Assembly: GCA_016946835.1 (NCBI GenBank)
Contig: JACVTC010000001.1
Coordinates: 2,392,501 to 2,427,500 of the forward strand
Direction of reading: 5' to 3'
Length of the DNA: 35,000 bases
Source of the DNA: Neocallimastix lanati (nom. inval.)
Taxonomy: Eukaryota > Neocallimastigomycota > Neocallimastigomycetes > Neocallimastigales > Neocallimastigaceae
The notes under the pieces are model-generated. The model saw only the letters and a program-made list of their open reading frames with translations. It was not told the DNA's origin and ran no database searches. A program made the position numbers and the translations under genes. Below are positions 16,439 to 27,707 of this stretch, piece by piece. The stretch's first letter is position 1, and each line of letters begins with the position of its first letter.

Positions 16439-18639
16439 AATGTCTGTGAATAATTCTAGTATTCATTAAAAACAAGAATAAGAAAAAACAATAGAAACAA
16501 AAGATGAAAAATAAGACGAAAAACAAACGAAACAAAGAATTTAAAATGTAATATATAAATAGATTGTTTCAAAAATGTCTTTTTTTTTTTTTTATTTATT
16601 TTTTATTTTAAATAATAAAAATAAAAAGTTGCTTTTAATATTAGTTTAATTGTAATCATTTTTGATAGTTCAATATGGATTTAACATTAATGGTTAATAT
16701 TATTATACATATAGAAACAAATTAATATAAGCAAATTTTTCATTTACTAAAATTTAAACAGCATACATAAATATATATAGAGAAATAAAAATATAAAAAA
16801 AAATATAAATTTTTTATTTTATGTAATATAATTATTTATATTATACATACATATATTAATTTAATTTAATTAGTGACAAATAAAAAAAAAAAAAATATAT
16901 ATATATATATATATAAAAATATAAAAAAAAAATATAAAAAAAAAAAAGAATTTTAATTTACTTTTTAAGTGTTATGTTGAAATATAAAAATACATATTTG
17001 TTTTTTTATACTACTTTTTGATATATAAAATTATTTAAAAACAATAATATGTAATTTTACATTATAAGTTACTGGTATGAAAATATTATCAAAAAAAAAA
17101 AAAAAAAATTCAAAAAAAAAAATTTAAAAAATCTTTATGTAAATCAAATAATTGATAAAATATAGTGAAAATTAATATTTAAAATAATAATAATAATAAT
17201 TAAAAAAAATTAACAATTAGTAATAGTAATAATAAATAAATAATATATAGTAAATAAATAAATAGTAAATAGATAAATAAATAAATAATAAATAAATAAA
17301 TAGTAAATAAATAAATAATAAATAGTAAATAAATAAATAAATAATAAATAATAAATAATAAATGTTTCAGTTATTAAATCCATGATTATGAAAAAAATAA
17401 ATTATAAATGTATCGGTCATTAAATCTCTTATTGCAAAATATATAAGGAATATATAAGCTCTCTAAAACTTTCTAATAAAAAAAAAAAAAAAAAAAAAAT
17501 TCATTCAAATGTTCTTTAATATTGAAATGTTTTAATTTTCACCAAGAAGAACTTTTTGGTGAAAAATTGTAAATATATTAGTTTAGTGATAGACATTGAA
17601 CAAATTAATTTTTTAAAAACCAAATTTAAACTTTTTGAATTTAACTGATCTAATCGCTGGAGTACTTGTATAATGAACATTTTCCCACAAAAACTTCTTT
17701 ATTTCTCATGAAAGTTTATTATTGTATTTATGTGTTGTTAATCTATGTCCTCTTTTCATCCATGGATAATGTGAAAGTGTTGGTATATATATATATTTAT
17801 TTATTAAATGAGAAATTATACAAGAAGACTCTTTCTTTTTTTAAAAATATCGAATTATCGCTTTATCACAAAAAATTAGCTATAGGAAGTATAAAATAGT
17901 TTCCCTAGGAATATTATAAATAGTTGTACTGGGATCTTTATTTTTAAACCCAAAACTCCAAATCTCCAAAACAAATCTCAATTAAAAAGCATTATGAGCT
18001 TTTTCAATGCTCCTTTTTTTTTTTTTATTATATCCTAGTTAAAGGTATACATAGTAAAGAATTGAATTAAAGATAACAAAAAACTATAATAATTTTTTTT
18101 TTTTATTAGATGAGGAAGAGAGTACTCTTCAGGTGCTTCCCATTAAATAGATTAAAATATTTTTATGTATTATAATTGAAAAAAAAATATCAAAAGTTTA
18201 AATATCAGAAATAACGTTAAAAAAGAAACTTTAAAAGTAACACAAGTTCAAAAAAAAAAAAAAAAATTTTTTTATATATTATTTTTATTTTTATTTTTTA
18301 TTTTTTATTTTTTATTTTTTTTTTTTTTAAAATATTTTTTTTGCAAAATTATTATATATATATATATATATATATTCACAATAATGTTATATTTTATATT
18401 AATTAAATAAAAATCAAATAATATATTATGTCGATTTGCCTAATAATAATATATGAATTTAATAAAGTAATTTTATAATATTATTTTTTCCTAATAATTA
18501 TATTTGAATTATTAGTATATTTATATATAGATTTTTTTTTTTTGGTTAAAATTTTAATTTAATTTTTTTTCTTATTATAATATAGATATTTAAATCAAAT
18601 TAAAAAATGCTATTGAAGTTATTTTTAATCTTTGTTCTT
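16439..18639. other. AT-rich intergenic region between converging genes
   Basis: This is the 3' region of the SNARE gene and of the minus-strand GST gene. It contains TAAATAAATA tracts (17230-17360) and several A/T runs. The less AT-rich block at about 17440-18150 holds hairpins: TTTTCACCAA/TTGGTGAAAA at 17536-17565 and GAAGAG/CTCTTC near 18116-18131. I could not find a sustained protein; the 77-codon ORF at 17666 resembles nothing I recognise and is not called. The block could be an old insertion. Confidence 0.5.
17536..17565. repeat. Perfect 10-bp hairpin
   Basis: TTTTCACCAA (17536-17545) and TTGGTGAAAA (17556-17565) are exact reverse complements around a 10-nt loop. The G/C-containing core makes chance unlikely in this DNA. 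No gene is adjacent, so a role as an RNA fold or mobile-element end is open. Confidence 0.6.
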
Positions 18640-20186
18640 TTAACAGGTACGGCCAGTTTGACGATCATTAAGTGATAATGGTAATCTTCTTGGAGAAAAA
18701 AGATAGTCTTGTATTTTTGGATTCTTTCTAATATTTTCATAGATTTGCCAAAGGTGTGGACATTTTGCTGGAACAAAGACATCACGTCTTACTTCTAATA
18801 ATCTATCCATAAAGTGGAAACATAAAATATCAACATAGGAAATCTATTTAAATTTTATAAAATAACAAAGAAAAAAAAAAGAAAATTAATATTATGATAA
18901 TATATTTTTATTAATAATATTAAATAATTAATAATTCTATCATTATATTATATAACATTATTTATTATTTTAAAATATATTACTTTATCTCCAAAGTAGA
19001 AATTTGTACACTTATTATCTCTTAAGAAGCTTTCATGGTATTGAATAAAGTTACTTAATTCATTATTGAAATACTTCTCTAACAATTCTTTTTTCATTGG
19101 CTAATTTTTATATTAAATTTATATATAATATAATATAATATAATAATATTATATATATATTAAATTAAATTAATAATTCATATTAAATTTTAATTATATT
19201 TTTTTTTTTTTAAAAAAATTATAAACTCAGCAGATAATATATATAATTATTAATTAATATTTATTAATATAATTATTATTATTATTATCATTTCTAAATA
19301 TTTACGTTTGGTTGGGACCAAGCCTTAATGAATTGTTCATAGGCTTCAACTATTTATTATTTAAAATTAATTATTAATATCTTCTATCTTTCTTTAATAT
19401 AATATATATATTATTAAGAATAAATTAAACTTTTATTACCATATGAATAGCTAACGGTATCCATTAAAGCATTTTCATGTAAATCCTTTCCAGCTAAATC
19501 TATAATAAAAAATTATTAATATAATTATTAATACTTTTTTTTAATATTTCTTTATTGCGTTTTATATAAATATAAAATTATAAAGTACATACTGTATTTA
19601 TTAGCAATATATCTAATAATAGATTGTGTATTTACTAATTTGAATTCCTTAAAATTAAAATAATAAAATAATTTAGTTTTATTAATAATTATATATATAT
19701 ATATTATATGCTATAATCAATATCATTTATCACTTGTATTACCTTTCCTGTACTATCCTTTTCAACAATAACTGGCAAACTTCCAAATGGAATACTAGAC
19801 TTAAAATCTGATGGCCAATCCTAAATATAAATAAGAGTAATTAAATACATATTATTTATTATACATAATACATCATAATCACAATATATAAATATAAATA
19901 TATATAACTATGAAAACTTACAATTGGATGTAAATTTCTGTATTTGGCCTATTGATAAAAATATAATAAATAATAAATTTTATATTATAAAATGATGTAT
20001 GTTATTATCTCTTTCTTTTCTTTTCTTTCTTTTTTTTTTTTTTATTTTATTTTTTAAAAAAATACTTTTATATTATATATTATAAAATTTGATAATTACT
20101 CCAACGTATTCTAAAAGAAGACGAATTGGTTCAGCTCTTCCACGGAATTTGTAAAAGTAAATATCGTAGCTGCAGTCGTTTGCCAT
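18640..20186 (-). CDS. Glutathione S-transferase, Tyr-type (sigma/pi/mu-like), 8 exons
   Basis: Exons on the minus strand are 20186-20100, 19948-19922, 19820-19743, 19647-19593, 19499-19440, 19349-19306, 19100-18984 and 18843-18640. All phases agree and give 223 aa, a normal GST length. The enzyme conjugates or transfers glutathione in the cytosol. The N-terminal thioredoxin fold starts IYFYKFRGRAEPIRLLLEYVG, with Tyr10 or Tyr12 in the place of the catalytic Tyr before RGRAE. LPVIV carries the cis-Pro (54) that contacts glutathione, and TQSIIRYIA (71-79) is the Gln-Ser glutathione-binding turn. The helical C-terminal domain contains the N-capping box SYVD (158-161). The spacing from Tyr10 to RGR is one residue longer than in animal pi and alpha classes, so Tyr12 is also plausible. 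The last exon is read in a different frame from the longer ORF at the same place, which is a shadow. The class is my estimate; the GST call is firm. Confidence 0.95.
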
Positions 20187-22085
20187 TGTTAACTTTTTTT
20201 TTATTTTATTATTTTTTTTTTAATTTAGAGAGTTTTTTCTTCGATGTTGTTTCTTATTAATTATTTTGCTATTTTTTTGTTTACCTTTCTTTAATATTAT
20301 TATATATAAATTTTAATATATATAGATATATTAATATTTTATTGTTTTATTTTTATTACTTTTATTATTTCAATCAATTTTATAATTAAAAGATATCTTT
20401 ATTAATGCTTTTTTTTTTAAAAAAAAGAAAAAAATTTTAATAAAATTTATTGTGTCTTTTGCATTTTTCTTCTTTCTTTCTTCCTTTATTCTTTTGTTAC
20501 TATTATTTTTTTTCATGTTTTTTCATTATTATTTTTTATTTAATATATAAAAATATTTCAATATTTGATATTATTTTTTTCTTTTCATATTTTCACATAA
20601 TAATATTAATAATCATTTATTCAATGTTCCGATGAAATTATTCAATATCAATACATACTTTTTCTTTTTATTTTAATTTTCCTTTTATTATTACTTTAAT
20701 TTTTTTTTCTTTTTTCCTAACTTTTTAAAATAATTTTACTTCTTTTTTTAAATATTTTAAAAAAAATTTCATAAAAAAAAATTTTGAGAAATAAATATAT
20801 TTATATATGAAGTAGGAATTCTATTTATAAGTTCAAAATATATAGCATTTTTTATTTCTATTGAGATTTAATTAAGTTAAAAACTTTAATTATAAATTTT
20901 AATTATATTAGGTATAATATATTAAATGAAATATTATACTTTAATTTATTGTTTTTTATTATTATTATTATTATTATTATTTTGTAATTTATAATTGAAA
21001 AGTTTTTTCAAATATTATATATTGAATTATAATTAACTAATAAATATATACTGATGTAATGTTATTTTTTTAAAAAAAAAATTTTATTTTAAACTTTTTA
21101 ATTAAATTTTATATAAATTTTATATTTATATATAATCAAAAATTTAATTAAAAATTAATTAAATTTTTTCCTTCTTTTATTTTATTTATACTTTTAAAAT
21201 TTAACTTTTTTTTTTTATCTTTATAAATATATTCATCTTTTTACCTCTATATTTGAAAAAAATATTTTATATTTTATCAATTTTATATTTAATTTTATTT
21301 ATATTTATTTATATTTAATTATCAAATTGTAATAAATAATATGTATTGTAAATAATAAATAAATTTGTTAATTGTAATTTTTTTTCTTGTATTTTTTATG
21401 TAATTAATAATAATAGTATTTAATAAAAAAAAAAAAAAAAAAAATTCAATTTATAATCATTAAATAATGATAATATAATAATTAATTACAATTATTAAAT
21501 ATCAAATACTTTTGTTTTGAAGAATGTATAAATAAAAAAAAATTATGGAATTACATATATTTAATGTATGATACAATTAATTATAGTGCATTTATTTTAA
21601 TTATAAATTATTTAATCAATAAAAATATTATTCAAGTGTAGTAAAATTGTTATTGTAGTTAGTACTTAAAATTATAGATATTTTCTATAATATCTATTTA
21701 TATTTATATTGATATATATTAAATTTATCTTATTATTTTAGATACACTGAAAGATATTAAATATTCATATATTTATATATACAAATATAAATATATAAAT
21801 ATAAATTATTAAAAGCGATACTTTCAATGTTTAAAAATATACTTTGAAATAAAAAATACTTTCATTTTATATTATAATTGATCATATAATCAAATAATAT
21901 ATGAACTTTTAATAAAAATATCATATTATTTTATCAATATTTTTTAAATTAAAAGAAAAAAAAAATGATAAATTTTACAGTATAATATAGTCACAATACA
22001 TTTAAAAAAAAAAAATATTAAAAAAAATAATTAAAAAATTAACTAATTAGGAAATAAATTAAATTAGAATATTTTAAAATTAGCG

Positions 22086-22120
<35 letters not shown>

Positions 22121-22880
22121 AATTAACTGATAAAATATTTTATTATTAAATAAATAAAGTAAATAATAATAGATACCAATTTTTTTTTTTAAATATAAAT
22201 ATAAATATAAATATTGTATATAAAAAATTCATATTAAATTTATAAAAAATGAAGTTTATTATTCATTATAAAAATTAATTTATTTGTCAAATTTCCAAAA
22301 TTATTAATTTTTTAAAGTAATAAAGTTCATTTAATGAATTGAATAATTTATATTTATTATTAAATTTTTTATTATCATATTATAGTTCTGTATTTCAACT
22401 ATAGATACAGTATAAACCAAAAAAAAAAAAAAAAAAAAAAAAAAAATAATAATAATAATAATAATAATAATATACATATATTATACATCAAATACATTAA
22501 ATACATTAAATATATATATAATAATTAAAATAAAATAAAATAAAATAAAAAAGTATTAATTAACAATAAAAGTAAATATACAATTAATTTATCAATAAAT
22601 AAATAAATAATATAAATAATTTTTTAATAACCATAAGAATAATTTTATTGCTTTTTGTATTGAACATAAGCTATCAATCTTCTAGTTTAATTACCACAAT
22701 ATAATAACAATTATTAAAGTTTTCATTAAAAATATATATAACTTAATTAACAAGATAATTTTAATATTTATATTACTTCTATATTAAATCATTTATTTAA
22801 AACTACTAATTATTAAAATTTATCAATATTAAATTATAATATTATTCATATTTAAAAAAAAAAAAAAACTTTTAGTAGTA
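20187..22880. other. AT-rich intergenic region upstream of the GST gene
   Basis: The first 550 nt are T/C-rich on the plus strand, so purine-rich on the GST coding strand, as for the SNARE leader. They probably hold the GST promoter and 5' leader. The Phe-rich ORF at 20450-20635 is an artefact of this pyrimidine tract. Beyond 20800 I see only A/T repeats, A-runs at about 21425-21443 and 22418-22445, and an (AAT)n tract at 22446-22470. A small hairpin CTGTAT/ATACAG lies at about 22388-22410. Confidence 0.5.
22645..22690 (-). pseudogene. Exon-like terminal fragment ending RLIAYVQYKKQ
   Basis: On the minus strand a possible acceptor (AAACTAG) is followed by an open stretch reading RLIAYVQYKKQ and then TAA at 22647-22645. 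Composition is protein-like, unlike the flanks. I find no upstream exon between here and 22880 that could join it. It may be a stranded last exon of a decayed gene or chance. Confidence 0.25.
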
Positions 22881-22889
22881 ATAATTCAG

Positions 22890-22988
22890 ATGATTAGGAC
22901 ATTGTTTAGCTGGGGTTCGACTCCTCGACAAGACACTAAATATTCAATTGGAATTTTCTTTTCAGGTGTTTTAAACTTTAAATCTTAA
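22890..22988 (+). pseudogene. 32-codon ORF resembling the start of a TMEM50/VPS68-like membrane protein
   Basis: ATG 22890 opens a frame with MIRTLFSWGSTPRQDTKYS, then IGIFFSGVLNF, to TAA at 22986-22988. The GIFFSG step after a basic/polar N-terminus resembles the beginning of the first membrane segment in TMEM50/VPS68 family proteins (GxYFSGALFALGW in my recollection). After FSG the family pattern stops, and no following exon is found, so it reads as a relic first exon or truncated gene. Possible donors such as G|GTGTTT at 22965 do not lead to a visible partner. The same DNA contains a perfect Pol III B-box consensus at 22914-22924, which offers a competing tRNA-derived reading. Confidence 0.3.
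22914..22924 (+). promoter_or_regulatory. Pol III B-box consensus GGTTCGACTCC
   Basis: The 11-mer fits GGTTCGANTCC exactly. Around it a T-arm can fold: TGGGG, loop TTCGACT, CCTCG, with two wobble pairs. Upstream ATTCAGATGATTAGGACAT resembles a D-arm, but the gap to the T-arm is too short for an anticodon arm and the acceptor strands do not pair. It is therefore not an intact tRNA; a tRNA-derived relic, SINE head or coincidence inside an ORF remains possible. Confidence 0.3.
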
Positions 22989-23083
22989 TAACCTTTTAAA
23001 AAGGTCTTTCTCTTAGTTGTTTATATTTAAGCAAAGAACACTATATTTAATTTTGAAAATAAAGAAGCAATATATTACTTTAA

Positions 23084-23340
23084 AAAATTTTCTATACAAA
23101 ATATATATACTTCAATTTTATTTCAGTAAATGACTTATCATAAAAAAGATGAAGTCTTTATTAAAGGACATATAGTCCATAAAGAGTGGAAGACTAAATA
23201 AGATATAAAATTTTCTACACTAAATATGTTTACTTTATCTTTTTATGATAAGTCATCTACTGAAACTAAATTGAAATCTTTATTAAAAGACGTATAGTCT
23301 GTAAAGAGGTCTATAAAGAGTGGAAGACTAACATAAGATA
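23084..23340. repeat. Two-copy repeat with an inverted core and a compensated stem-loop
   Basis: Copy A (about 23084-23206) and copy B (about 23208-23340) share flanks in direct orientation: TTTTCTAYAC at the left, and CTTTATTAAA...TAAAGAGTGGAAGACTA plus AAGATA at the right. The middle 28-29 nt are reversed: 23121-23149 of A is the reverse complement of 23238-23265 of B, with one or two differences. Inside each right flank a small stem occurs, GGAC-ATATA-GTCC in A and AGAC-GTATA-GTCT in B, so both arms changed together. Copy B also has a local 12-nt duplication (GTCTGTAAAGAG then GTCTATAAAGAG). No protein frame is open through it. Confidence 0.7.
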
Positions 23341-23478
23341 AATTTCTTAATCTTTTTTTTTTTTTTTTTTAATTTTTAATATTTATAGATTTAATATTTA
23401 TTCAGGAATTACAATAATTTAATATTAAAGATGTTAAAAATAAAAAAAATAATTTAATTTTTGATAGAAAATATTTTA

Positions 23479-23532
<54 letters not shown>

Positions 23533-23982
23533 AATATTTAAATTTTATTATTCAAAATTAAAAATAAAATATAATATTACAAAAGAAAATAATATTGATA
23601 TATTTCCTTTAAATTTATGTAGATTAATATTTTGTTAAATAATTTATCATTATTATTATTGTTATTATTTTATGCTTATTATTTACATTAAATTAAATAT
23701 CTGAATCTTTATTATATATAATTCAGAATTTATTTTATAAAATCTATATTATTATAAATAAAATACTAATCAAAGAATTAATTTATATTAGAAGTATAAT
23801 ACTTTTTCATTAGTATTTTTTGTTCCTTAAAAAAAAAAATTATACATATATATATATATAATTAAATTCCTTAATTTTGAAACAAAAAAAAAAAAAAAAA
23901 AAATAACATTTGAATTCTAATTATAACGTTGACAAATTATTACTTTTTTTTTTTTCTAATTGGATAATTCAATTATTATTAA
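23341..23982. other. AT-rich region 3' of MZT1, with a T48 run
   Basis: No gene seen. A T-run near 23353-23370 and a very long T-run at 23484-23531 (48 nt) are the only notable content, with further T-rich tracts up to the MZT1 stop codon. Confidence 0.55.
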
Positions 23983-24171
23983 TTATGAAACATTTGCAAT
24001 TTGTTTTAATTCTTTAATTACAGCAGCTAAAGCCTCTGGATTTACTCCTGCTTCACACAAAGATATACAATAAGATAAAGTTTCACGATCAAGACCTGTG
24101 TTAAGGAGTTGTGATATTTCATATAAAATTTCGATAGTTTCTCTTGCTTGAATTGCCTGTTCAGAATCCAT
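23983..24171 (-). CDS. MZT1: Mozart1, gamma-tubulin complex-associated protein
   Basis: An intronless 62-codon gene, the only single-exon gene in the window. MZT1 is a tiny helical protein that binds the N-terminal region of gamma-tubulin complex proteins. It is needed to recruit or activate the complex at spindle poles and other microtubule-organising centres. The family core is unmistakable: [19 protein letters not shown] (residues 14-32), then [18 protein letters not shown] (38-55). The N-terminus is short and polar and the C-terminus ends soon after helix 3. Length is shorter than human MZT1 (about 82 aa) and close to the short fungal and plant forms, so it is complete. The ATG at 24171 is the only in-frame candidate. 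Confidence 0.95.
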   Translation of the reverse strand: MDSEQAIQARETIEILYEISQLLNTGLDRETLSYCISLCEAGVNPEALAAVIKELKQIANVS

Positions 24172-24315
24172 TCTTTAATGTATAATAATTCAATCTTTTT
24201 CTAATAAAAATATATATATATATTTTTTACTTAATTTTTTTATTTATTATTGATTATTTAATTTAATGTACCACTTGATGATATACTTAATATATATTTA
24301 TAAAACTGAAATGAT

Positions 24316-24348
<33 letters not shown>

Positions 24349-25608
24349 TTTATAAAGGTATAATAATTATTTACATAAAATAAAGATTTAATATAATATA
24401 CTATTGACTAAAAATTAAAATTTATTATACATTATAATTAAAAAATAAATTATAAATAAATAAATAAATAAATAATTTATAAATAATATATATTAAAAAA
24501 TAAATAATAAATAATAAATAATAATAAATAATAAATAATAAATAATAACTAATAAATAATAAATATATAAATTGTAAATAATAAATAATAAATAATTGAA
24601 TAATAAATAATAAATAATAAATAATAAATAATAAATAATTGAATAATAAATAATAAATAATAAATAATAAATAATAAATAATAAATAATAAATAATAAAT
24701 AATAAATAATAAATAATAAATAATAAATAATAAATAATAAATAATAAATAATAAATAATAAATAATAAATAATAAATAATAAATAATAAATAATAAATAA
24801 TAAATAATAAATAATAAATAATAAATAATAAATAATAAATAATAAATAATAAATAATAAATAATTAAATAATAAATAATAAAAACTAATAATAATAAATA
24901 ATAAATAGTAAATAAAGAAATAAAGAAATAAAGAAATAAATAAATAAAGAAATAAAGAAATAAATATGGTAAATATAATTAAAATTAATATACATATATT
25001 ACATATTTTAAATATTTTATTAATATTATTTAAAAATTTTTTTGACAAACATAAATTATATAATATGAAAAGTAAAATTAAAATTTAATCTAATGAATTA
25101 AAAAAATTTTTTTTTTTTTGTACCTGTATTGAAGAATATTTTAGAATACTATTTTGTATATACAAAAAATATTTTTATTTTTTAATTCATATTTTGTATT
25201 ATTTAATCATTCATACCCATAAATAATTTTTATATACAACATTTAAAGTTTTAAATTAAAATATAATATATATATTTTTATTTAATCTCATAATGCAACT
25301 CTTTTATTTTATTCAATAAGTTTTAATTAAGCATTTTATATCGAAAATTAATTTTTAAATTATACATTTCTAATTAAATAAAATAAAATAAAAAAAAAAA
25401 TAATAATAAATAAATTTAATAATTAAAAAAATCAATTTATATTATATTAAATAACAGTACAAATTAATTTTTTAATTATTATATTTTATACAATAATAAA
25501 AAAAAAAGAAAAAAAAAAAAAAAATTAAAAATAACAATTTAATTTTTGTTATTTTTGAAGAAAAAATTAATTATAAAATTTTGAAATTTGAGAATAAAAA
25601 TTTAAAAA
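24172..25608. other. AT-rich intergenic region between divergent MZT1 and SLBP
   Basis: This 1.4-kb region separates divergently transcribed genes and must hold both promoters. It is dominated by a 7-nt satellite, annotated separately. The 207-codon Tyr/Leu/Ile ORF on the minus strand (24425-25048) is a translation of that satellite and is not a gene. The 60 nt before the SLBP start are A-rich. Confidence 0.55.
24500..24910. repeat. Heptanucleotide satellite (AATAAAT)n
   Basis: A 7-nt unit, AATAAAT, is repeated with few interruptions over roughly 410 nt; the cleanest block is about 24601-24873. A 7-nt period shifts frame every unit, so all frames give a seven-residue protein repeat such as YYLLFII. 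Breaks such as TAATTGAATAATAAA recur at about 24595 and 24639, which suggests higher-order duplication. AATAAA is also the eukaryotic poly(A) signal core, repeated here dozens of times. Confidence 0.9.
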
Positions 25609-26466
25609 ATGTATAAAAATAAAGAAAGAAAAATAAATTATCCACATCAGAAAACAGTTGTTACTTCAACAATTGTTCGTACTCAAAATTTTAATAATAG
25701 TGGCCTTTTAAGAGTAAATCATTCAATTGTTAATTCAACTAATAACCCAAATGGAAATGCTTCAATAAATACAATTAATAATCAAACAAACAATAATAAT
25801 ATACATCCAATTTACAATTCACATAATGGTAATAATTTTCATAATACTAACAATAATCAACATATAAATAAAAATAATAATTTAAGACCGAAGAATAATA
25901 ATGGTAACTATTATTTTATTTCCTTTTTGTAGTAATGACCAATCTTCATTTTAAATATATAATTTTGAATTCATTTTAATAAATTTAATTTTAAATTAAT
26001 TCCATTTTAATAATTCCATTTTAATATTTATAATATAAATATATTTTATAAAAATGATTTTTATTATATTTCTTTACGATATATATAAATTTTTATTTAT
26101 TTATTATATTTATTATATAAAATATATTATATTATATATTATATTATATAAAAATATAAATTGTATTGAATTTTTAAGTAAATCAAGGAACTCAACCCTC
26201 TTCAGAAGAAAGAAGATTAGAACAACGTCAAAAACAAATTGAATATGGAAAAAATACAATTGGATATAAAATTTATATTAAGACCATAAAAAAGTATGTT
26301 TTAAGTAATAATAATATTATTAATATTAATAATAATAATTTGTAATTATTAACAATAATATAATAAATTTTATTGAAATGATTTGGATTTTTTAACTAAG
26401 TACTTTATTTTATTTTATTTTGATTTATTTTTTATTTTATTATATACTTATATATTAATAATATAA

Positions 26467-26539
<73 letters not shown>

Positions 26540-26879
26540 TTTTTAAATTTTTTTTATGGAATGCAGAGAAAATAGAAAAAAAACAGACCCATGGACACCT
26601 GATAAATATACAAAATGTAGTAAAAGATGTTGGGATGGTATGGTAAGAAGTTGGAGACGTCAACTTCATAATTGGGACCCTATTGATGATAATAGTAGTA
26701 AGATGAATTCTAATCAATCTAATGGTGCTATTTCATTGGAATCAAATAAAAAAGACATATTAATCACTAATAATTTGAATCAAAATAATTTAAATACTAT
26801 TAATAATATTAATCAAATTAATAATAGTCAAATTAGTACAGATATACTAATTAATGATAATACTAATACTACAAATTAA
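25609..26879 (+). CDS. SLBP: Histone RNA hairpin-binding protein SLBP (3 exons)
   Basis: Exons 25609-25903, 26188-26293 and 26567-26879 join in phase to 237 aa. SLBP binds the 3' stem-loop of replication-dependent histone mRNAs and directs their non-polyadenylated end formation, export and translation. The RNA-binding domain occupies about residues 105-172. RQKQIEYGKNTIGYKIYIK (112-130) is followed by TPDK (144-147, the TPNK loop of animals with Asn changed to Asp), then RCWDGMVRSWRRQLHNWDP (154-172). Residues between YIK and TPDK are shorter and more divergent than in animals (KKENRKKTDPW). Both flanks are Asn/Ser/Thr-rich low complexity: residues 40-98 and from 175 to the end. Introns are 284 and 273 nt with GTAACT and GTATGT donors; intron 2 carries a long (TTA)n run at about 26469-26539 just before the acceptor. 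Confidence 0.94.
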
Positions 26880-27707
26880 TTATAATCTTTATTTAAATAT
26901 TTTAATATTTTTATAAGATATTTTTTAAATATATTAATATATAGTAAATTCAAAAATTCGTAATAAATAGTTGATATTTACTAATTATATTCTTTTTTTT
27001 CTTTTTTTTTTTTTTTTTTTTTTAATTAATTAATTAATGAATTAATTAATTTTAATGATGAATAATGACTATTATAAAAAAAAAAAGAAAAAAAAAAAAA
27101 AAGAAAAAAATTCTTTAGAATCTTTATATTATTTTGTTAAACAAATTATGTCAATTATATAATTTTTCATTGTCATGATATAATATTTTTTATTTCTCTT
27201 CTTAAATAGTAAAATATAGTTAATTTAATTTATTATAATAAATAATTAAAAATAATTATTAAAATTTGTATTAATAGATAACATTATATATAAATATCAA
27301 ATAAATAAATTATAACATAAATATTTTTTAAGAATTATGTATATTTATATGCTATTTATTATTAATATAAATATATACAATATAAATATCAAATATATCA
27401 TATGAATGAATAACATATATCTAATGATTTATGTACATTATTAGTTTTCTTTTAAATATATACTTTTAAATAATCTTTTAATTATTATTAGTTTTTGGGT
27501 TTACTAATTATTGCTATTGATAAATAAATAGCATGGCAATAGTATATAAAAAGTAATAATAAATAAACAAATAAATAACAAATAATGAACAAAGAAAAAA
27601 AAAATTTTTTTGTTTTATATTTTTATTTTGTTTATTTTTCATTTTACATAAATTAAATGATGATGAAATCTATATGTAATTTATGCCTTCTTATGTCTAT
27701 TTTTCAT
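26880..27707. other. AT-rich region downstream of SLBP
   Basis: No gene seen. It holds a T-run near 27002-27023, a repeated TTAAT tract, an A/G-rich tract at 27078-27110 and otherwise alternating A/T. Confidence 0.5.

Noticed and set aside
17666-17899. 77-codon ORF on the plus strand
   Set aside because: It is not obviously low complexity, but no domain is recognised, no splice partners fit, and the block around it looks like a decayed insertion.
18600-18785. 61-codon ORF on the minus strand inside the GST gene
   Set aside because: It lies in a shifted frame over the last GST exon; the GST frame joins all eight exons in phase.
20450-20635. Phe/Ile-rich ORF upstream of the GST gene
   Set aside because: It is a product of the pyrimidine-rich tract on the plus strand of the GST leader.
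22862-22935. Intact tRNA gene around the B-box
   Set aside because: The acceptor strands do not pair and there is no room for an anticodon arm between the D-like and T arms.
24425-25048. 207-codon Tyr/Leu/Ile-rich ORF on the minus strand
   Set aside because: It is a translation of the AATAAAT satellite and flanking A/T, with no non-repeat domain.
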